Assembly (NCBI RefSeq): GCF_963678635.1
Contig: NC_087065.1
Location: forward strand, 51,096,452-51,160,451
Direction of reading: 5' to 3'
From: Symsagittifera roscoffensis
Taxonomy: Eukaryota > Xenacoelomorpha > Acoela > Convolutidae
Length of the DNA: 64,000 nucleotides
Under the pieces are notes generated by a model. It was not told the origin of the DNA and did not search any database. It saw only the letters and a program-made list of their open reading frames with translations. Position 1 is the stretch's first letter. The number at the start of each line of letters is the position of its first letter. A program made the position numbers and the translations under genes. Below are positions 48,801-57,800 of the stretch, in pieces.

Positions 48801-51800
48801 CCTGCTACATCAATCTGAAAAAAAATATGCATATAATGCGGCCTTGTTCAGCTACCATTGTGAATCATGTCAATAAACAATAGAGAAGAAGAATCAAAAT
48901 CATCAGATTTCAATTCTGCTGAACTGTGGGGATCGAAATTTGCAACTTTTGAAGAAAAAAAATCTTGTCTGTGGCCGAAAAACATGATTCACAATCGAAG
49001 CTGAACGAGACAACTACGTTGTAAAATGCAATGTAAAACAAAGGGCGCGTCTCAAGGAACCTATTTCGACTCGAGAAAATATGAAAAACAATTAAATTAA
49101 GAAGATACTGGGGTTTTCCATTTTTCGACAAAAAACACCTTTTTTCCAGTTTTTTTTGTTCAATTTTATCCCCTCCCCCCACAACGAACACAAACTCAGA
49201 GACAACCAAAATCGAATGGAAAAAACTAAAATTTGCCCATATTCTCCTTTTATCAGAAAAAACTATCAGTTTTAATCTTATTTAGAGGGTTTTAACAAAA
49301 CAAGACACGTAACAAAACATTTTTTTCAAATCGAAATTTTTTCTGCAAAATTGAAACGAAATTACAAAAGATTTTATAGGGTATATAATCTTTATAAAAT
49401 CTGTACCATAAAAGGCACTTAAAATGGAATTTGGTCACTATCGAATCGATTAAAATAAGCAAAAATAATCAAATTTCTTTTCGAATTTTTTGTAATTTGA
49501 TAGTTTTTTTTCGATTTTATCCCCCACAACAAAAATCAACTCACAAACAATCAAAATTTAGTGGAAAAAAATTAAATTCGACCATTTTCTCCTTTTAGCA
49601 GAAAAAAACCATCAGTTTTGGTCTTATTTAGACGGTTTTATTTAGTTTTTTTTTTCAATTTTGGTTGTTTTCAACAAAACAAGACCCGCAACAAAAAAAT
49701 TTTTTGAATTCGAATTTTTTTCTATAAAAGTTGAAACGAACTTACAATGGATTTTATAGGGTATATAATCTGTATATAATGTGTATATAATCTGTAAAAA
49801 ATCTGTATAAAATCTATATATAATCTGTACCAAAAATGCACTTAAAAATGGATTTTGGTAACTATCGAATCGATTAAAAATAAGTATAAATTGCAATCGA
49901 TTGTAATCGATTTGATGGTCAAAAAAAACATTATTTAGTGCATAAAACTAAACTAGCTTGCTGAACTGTAGATTTTACTTGCGATAATCGATTGCAATCT
50001 TAGTTTTGCCAATGCGGGACCTGTATGTCAATATTGATTCGAAGGCAGTTATCCCAATGGCACACTCACGCGGCTATTAGCAAAAATTTGAAAGTCAAAC
50101 TTTCACATGGAAAAATCATATTTAGACTAGTTTTTGACCCTGATATGAAATAACCCGCCCCAGTCGCCTGTCTGACTATAGGCTATGCAGACTATGTTAA
50201 TGGATAATTTATTATATTAGGAGGTTGACATCAGCTTGGACGAAGCCGAGATGGAGTTCCTGGAGGAGTTCGAGGAGAGGTATTTGGCTAGGAACAAGAG
50301 GGCACTACACCGACAGACACACACGCCGACAACACGACACGACATCTCATCCGCCGCAGCCTCCGCCACAGACCAGCAGCAGATGTTGAGTCTCTACTCG
50401 GACATCGTGAACGGAAACTACCTCCTACCCGCGCAACAAACAAGTCCCTCCAACCACCCCCCGAACAGTTGCTCCTCTCACCCCTCGTCCGTCAACATGC
50501 CCCTCGGAGGGTCCGAGTGGGAAGTGGTGTCACCAAACATGATGTTTGCGGCGGCAGCAGCCGAGTCGGCAGCTGGTCTGGACGAGGTCGTGTATGAGCC
50601 GAGCCCCGAGGTGTGTTCGTGGGAGTACTGTGGCAGTTTTTGTGGGCAGCAATCAGTGCTGGTTAATCACGTGATGCAACAGCATATTCAACCTCAGGTT
50701 CGTCTTTTGAAATCTCACGCAAGCCTTAAGAAAAAATGTTCTACAATTTTTGGAGACTATGAACACGTCAAGCTTTTATCAACAGAGTTTTAAAAGGAAG
50801 AGTCAAATAAGTATTTAACACAGACTAAAACTACAAAGCTAAACTGAAGTGAACTTCAGACGGATGCGAAGGACTTTGTGTGCAAGTGGGAGGGGTGCGA
50901 GAGGCTACAGAAGCCGTTCAAAGCGCAATACATGCTGGTTGTCCATATGCGCCGCCACACCAAGGAACGCCCCCACAAGTGCAATGTGCCAGGTGAGTGG
51001 AAAGTAGTGGAGTGGAGTTGAGGGGGGGGGGGGGTGGGTTGACTTTGGAAAGGGGGGGGGGCAGAAAGCAGTTTACAATACTACTTCTGAAACAGCTCCT
51101 GTGTCAACCCCCCACCCCCACGTCTGTACACAGGTCACGCTGTCTGTACAAATAGATCGGATAGGTTTCTGTGCTACTCCTCAATCAAAAATAGAATCGT
51201 GTCGCTTTGCTTGCGATAGTATCATTGAGATAGTTCCAAGAGTGAGAAGAGAGTACCCTAGTTTAGATTGAGAGGACAGAGTGGGTGTTGCTTACGCTAG
51301 TAACAATTTGATAGTATCAAAGAGGTAGTAGAGAATAATCTTGTTTAAATTGAGTAGATAGAGCTGGTGTTGCTTGCGATAGTACAATGAGATAGTATCA
51401 AAGATTGAGTAGAGTAATCTAAATTAGATTTAGCCGGATAGTTTGGGTCTTGATTGCGACATTAACTATGAGATTACCAAAGAATGAGTAGCGGGTAGTC
51501 TAGATAAGACTGAATAAATAGAGTGGGTGTTGCTTGCAATGGTATCAATGGGATAAAATCAAAGAGTGAGTTGAGTAAAAACTAGATTAGGTTGAGTGAA
51601 TAGCTTGGGAGTTGCTTGCAATAGTGTCAATGAGGCAGTATCAAAAAGTGAGTAGAGAGTAGTCTAGTTTAGATTGAGTTGGTAGCGTGCGTGTTGATTG
51701 CGATAGTAACAATGAGATAGTATCAAAGAGTGAGTCGAGAGTAGTCTAGATTGGATTGGGTGGATAGAATGGATGTTGCTTGCCATAGTTACAATGAGAT

Positions 51801-54800
51801 AGTATCAAAGAGTGAGTCGAGAGTAATCTAGATTGGATTGAGTGGATATAATGGATGTTGCTTGCCATAGTAACAATGAGATGGTATCAAAGATTGATTA
51901 GAGCGTAAGCTAGATTAGATCGAATGGAAAAAATGGGTGTTGCTTGCAATAGTATCAATGAGATTGTATCATAGAGTGAGTCGAGAGTAGTCTAGATTGG
52001 GTTGAGTGGAAAGAATGGATGTTGCTTGTCATAGTAACAACGAGATATTATCAAAGAGTGAGTTGGGAGTAGCCTAGATTAGATTGGGTGGATAGAATGG
52101 GTGTTGCTTGCGATAGTATCAATGAGATAGTATCAAAGCGAGAGTAGAGAGTTTTCTGGATTAGATTGAATGGGTAGAGTGGTTGTTGCTGGTAAAAGTA
52201 TCAAAAAGATAGTATCAAAGAGTGGGTAGAGAGATGTCTAGATTAGGTTGATTGGATAGAGTGGGTGTTGCTTGCAATAGTAACAATGAGATAGTATCAA
52301 AGAGTGAGTCGAGAGTAGTCTAGTTTGGATTGAGTGGTTAGAATGGTTGTTGCTTGCCATAGTGACAATGAGATAGTATCAAAGAGTGAGTCGAGAGTAC
52401 TCTAGATTGGATTGAGTGGATATAATGGATGTTGCTTGCCATAGTAACAATGAGATGGTATCAAAGATTGATTAGAGAGTAAGCTAGATTAGATCGAGTG
52501 GATAGAGTGGGTGTTGCTTGCAATAAATACAATGAGATTGTATCATAGAGTGGGTCGAGAGTAGGCTAGATTGGGTTGAGTGGATAGAATGGGTGTTGCT
52601 TGTCATAGTAACAACGAGATAGTATCAAAGAGTGAGTCGGGAGTAGCCTAGATTAGATTGGGTGGATAGAATGGGTGTTGCTTGCGATAGTATCAATGAG
52701 ATAGTATCAAAGCGTGAGTAGAGAGTTTTCTGGATTAGATTGAATGGGTAGAGTGGTTGTTGCTAGTGAAAGTATCAAAAAGATAGTATCAAAGAGTGGG
52801 TAGAGAGTTGTCTAGATTAGGTTGAGTAAATAGAATGGGTGTTGCTTGCGATAGTAAGCGTGAGATAGTATCAAAGATTGAAAAGAAAAAAAAACTATTT
52901 CAGATTCAGTGGATAGAATGAGTGTTGCTTGCAATAGTGACATTGATGTAGTATCGAAGAGTGAGTAGAGTGTAGTCTAGGTTAGATTCAGTAGATACAG
53001 TGGGTGTTGCTTGCAATATTATCAATTATATAGTATCAAAGAGTGAGTAGAAGTCAACTATATTAGATTGACTGGATAGAGTGGGTGTTGCTTGCGATAA
53101 GAACAAAGAGATAGTATCAAAGATTGTGTAGAGAATAAACTAGAATAGAACGAATGGATCGAGTGGGTGTTGGTCGCAATAGTATCAAGAGATAGTATCA
53201 AAGAGTGAGTAGAGAGTAAACTAGATTAGATGAAGTGGACATAGTTGGTGTTGCTCGCACTAGTAGAGGGTAGTCTAGATTAGATTGATTGGATAGAGTG
53301 GGTGTTCCTTGCGATAAAAACGTAGTATTAAAGAGTGAGTAGACAGTAAACTAGATTAGATGTAGTGGAAAAAGTGGGTGTTGCTTGCGATAGTATCAAT
53401 GATATAGTATCAACGAGTGAGTAGAAAGTAGTCTAGATTAGATTGAGTGATAGAGTGGGTGTTGCTTGCGTTAAGAACAATGAGATAGTATCAAAGATTG
53501 TGTAGAGAATAAACTAGAATAGATCGAATGGATCGAGTGGGTGTTGGTCGCAATAGTATCAAGAGATAGTATCAAAGAGTGAGTAGAGAGTAAACTAGAT
53601 TAGATGAAGTGGACATAGTTGGTGTTGCTCGCACTAGTAGAGGGTAGTCTAGATTAGATTGATTGGATAGAGTGGGTGTTCCTTGCGATAAAAACGTTGA
53701 GATAGTATTAAAGAGTGAGTAGACAGTAAACTAGATTAGATGTAGTGGAAAAAGTGGGTGTTGCTTGCGATAGTATCAATGATATAGTATCAACGAGTGA
53801 GTAGAAAGTAGTCTAGATTAGGTTGAGTAAATAGAATGGGTGTTGCTTGCGATAGTAAGCGTGAGATAGTATCAAAGATTGAAAAGAAAAAAAAACTATT
53901 TCAGATTCAGTGGATAGAATGAGTGTTGCTTGCAATAGTGACATTGATGTAGTATCGAAGAGTGAGTAGAGTGTAGTCTAGGTTAGATTCAGTAGATACA
54001 GTGGGTGTTGCTTGCAATATTATCAATTATATAGTATCAAAGAGTGAGTAGAAGTCAACTATATTAGATTGACTGGATAGAGTGGGTGTTGCTTGCGATA
54101 AGAACAAAGAGATAGTATCAAAGATTGTGTAGAGAATAAACTAGAATAGATCGAATGGATCGAGTGGGTGTTGGTCGCAATAGTATCAAGAGATAGTATC
54201 AAAGAGTGAGTAGAGAGTAAACTAGATTAGATGAAGTGGACATAGTTGGTGTTGCTCGCACTAGTAGAGGGTAGTCTAGATTAGATTGATTGGATAGAGT
54301 GGGTGTTCCTTGCGATAAAAACGTTGAGATAGTATTAAAGAGTGAGTAGACAGTAAACTAGATTAGATGTAGTGGAAAAAGTGGGTGTTGCTTGCGATAG
54401 TATCAATGATATAGTATCAACGAGTGAGTAGAAAGTAGTCTAGATTAGATTGAGTGATAGAGTGGGTGTTGCTTGCGTTAAGAACAATGAGATAGTATCA
54501 AAGATTGAGTAGAGAGTTAACTAGATTAGATCGAATGGATAGAGTGGGTGTTGCTCGCAATAGTATCAAGAGATAGTATCAAAGAAGGAGTAGAGAGTAA
54601 ACTAGATTAGATGAAGTGGACATAATTGGTGTTGCTCGCAATAGTAGAGGGTAGTCTAGATTAGATTGAGTGGATAGAGTGGGTGTTGCTTGCAATAGTG
54701 ACAATGATGTAGTATCGAAGAGTGAGTAGAGTGTAGTCTAGGTTAGATTCAGTAGATACAGTGGGTGTTGCTTGCAATATTATCAATTATATAGTATCAA

Positions 54801-57800
54801 AGAGTGAGTAGAAGTAAACTATATTAGATTGACTGGATAGAGTGGGTGTTGCTTGCGATAAGAACAAAGAGATAGTATCAAAGGTTGTGTAGAGAATAAA
54901 CTAGAATAGATCGAATGGATAGAGTGGGTGTTGCTCGCAATAGTATCAAGAGATAGTATCAAAGAGTGAGTAGAGAAAAAACTAGATTCGATGAATTGGA
55001 CATAGTTGGTGTTGCTCGCACTAGTAGAGGGTAGTCTAGATTAGATTGAGTGGATAGAGTGGGTGTTCCTTGCGATAAAAACATTGAGATAGTATTAAAG
55101 AGTGAGTAGAGCGTAAACTAGATTAAATGTAGTGGAAAGAGTGGGTGTTGCTTGCGATAGTATCAATGAGATAGTATCAACGAGTGAGTAGAAAGTAGTC
55201 TAGATTAGATTGAGTGATAGAGTGGGTGTTGCTTGCGTTAAAAACAATGAGATTGTATCAAAGATTGAGTAGAGAGTTAACTAGACTAGATCGAATGGAT
55301 AGAGTGGGTGTTGCTCGCAACAGTATCAAGAGATAGTATCAAAGAGTGAGTAGAGAGTAAACTAGATTAGATGAAGTGGACATAATTGGTGTTGCTCGCA
55401 ATAGTAGAGGGTAGTCTAGATTAGATTGAGTGGATAGAGTGGGTGTTCCTTGCGATAAAAACATTGAGATAGTATTAAAGTGTGAGTAGAGAATAAACTA
55501 GATTAGATTGAGTGGATAGAGTGGAGTGAGAAGAGAGAATTCTACAAATCAAAGAGTGAGAAGAGATTAATATAGAAAAAACTGAGTAGATAGAGTGGGT
55601 CTTGCTTGCGAAAGTATCATTGAGATGGTATCAAAGAGTGAGTACTGAGTAAACTAGATTAGATTGAGTAGATAGAGTACGTGTTGCTGGCACTGATATC
55701 AATGAGATAGTATCAAATAGTGAGAAGAGATTATTTTAGATTAGACTGAGTAGATAGATTGGGTGATGCTTGCGATATTAACAATGAGATAGTATCAAAG
55801 AGTGAGTAGAGATTAATTTAGATTAGATTGAGTAGATAGATTGGGTGATGCTTGCAATATTAACAATGAGATAGTATCAAAGAGTGAGTAGAGAGTAATC
55901 TAGATTAGATTGAGTGCATATAGTGTATGTTGCTTGCAATAGTATCAATGAGATGGTATCAAAGAGTTAGCAGATAGTAGTCTAGGTTAGATTGAGTAGA
56001 TACAGAGGGTGTTGCTGGCACGAATATCAATGAGATAGTATCAAAGAGTGAATAGAGAGTAAACTAGATTAGATTGAGTGGATAGAGCGGTGTTGCTGAC
56101 AATAGATTAATGAGATAGTATCAAAGGGTGAGTAGAGAGTAAACTAGATTAGATTGAGTGGATAAAATGGATGTTGCTTGCGGTAGTATCAATGAGATAG
56201 TATCAAAGAGTGAGTAGAGAGTAAACTAGATTAGATTGAGTAGATAGATTGGGTGATGCTTGCAATAGAAACACTGAAATAGTATCAAAGAGTGAGCTCA
56301 GAGTAACCTAGATTAGATTGAGTAGATAGAGTGGTTGTTGCTTGAAATAATACAATGAGATTGTATCAAGGAGTGAATAGAGATTAAACTAGATTAGATT
56401 GAGTGGATAAAGTGGGTGCTGCTGACAATAGATTAATGAGATAGTACCAAAGGGTGAGTAGAGAGTAAACTAGATTAGATTGAGTGGATAAAGTGGGTGT
56501 TGCTTGCGATAGAATCAATGAGATAGTATCAGAGAGTGAGTAGAGAGTAATCTAGATCAGATTGAGTAGATAGATTGGGTGATGCTTGCGATTGTAACAA
56601 TGAGATAATATCAAAGAGTGAGTTCAGATTAGTCTAGATTAGATTAGTAGATAGCGTGGATGTTGATTGAAATAGTACAATGAGATTGCATCAAGGAGTG
56701 ATTAGAGAGTAAACTAGATTAGATTGAGTAGATAGATTGGTTGATGCTTGCGATAGTAACACTGAAATAGTATCAAAGAGTGAGCTCCGAGTAACCCAGA
56801 TTAGGTTGAGTAGATAGAGTGGTTGCTGCTTGAAATAGTACAATGAGATTGTATCAAGGAGTGAATAGAGATTAAACTAGATTAGATTGAGTGGATAGAG
56901 TGGGTGTTGCTGACAATAGATTAATGATATAGTATCAAAGGGTGAGTAGAGAGTAAACTAGATTAGATTGAGTGGATAAAGTGGGTGTTGCTTGCGGTTG
57001 TATAAATGAGATAGTATCAAAGAGTGAGTAGAGAGTAAACTAGATTAGATTGAGTAGATAGATTGGGTGATGCTTGCGATAGTAACACTGAAATAGTATC
57101 AAAGAGTGAGTTCAGATTAGTCTAGATTAGACTGAGTAGATAGCGTGGGTGTTGCTTGAAATAGTACAATGGGATTGCATCAAAGAGTGATTAGAGAGTA
57201 AACTAGATTAGATTGAGTAAATAGAGTCTCAACCTAATCTAGTTTACTCTCTAATCACTCTTTGATACAATCCCATTGTACTATTTCAAGCAACACCCAC
57301 TCTATCTACTCAATCTTATCTAGACTAATCTGAACTCACCCTTTGATACTATTTCAGTGTTACTATCGCAAGCATCACCCAATCTATCCACTCAATCTAA
57401 TCTAGTTTACTCTCTACTCACTCTTTGATACTATCTCATTGATACTACCGCAAGCAACACCCACTTTATCCACTCAATCTAATCTAGTTTACTCTCTACT
57501 CACCCTTCGATACTATCTCATAAATCTATTGTCAGCAACATCCACTCTATCCACTCAATCTAATCTAGTTTAATCTTTATTCACTCATTGATACAATCTC
57601 ATTGTACATAATGAGATTGTATCAAAGAGTGAATAGATATTAAACTAGATTAGATTGAGTGGATAGAGTGGGTGTTGCTGACAATAGATTAATGAGATAA
57701 ATGAGGTAGTATCAAAGAGATAGTATCAAAGAGTGATTAGAGAGTAAACTAGATTAGATTGAGTAGATAGATTGGGCGATGCTTGCGATAGTAAAACTGA

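Noticed and set aside
50698-50793. Continuation of exon 4 past 50697
   Set aside because: It would skip finger 2; splicing at CAG/GTTCGT restores the finger order in phase 0.
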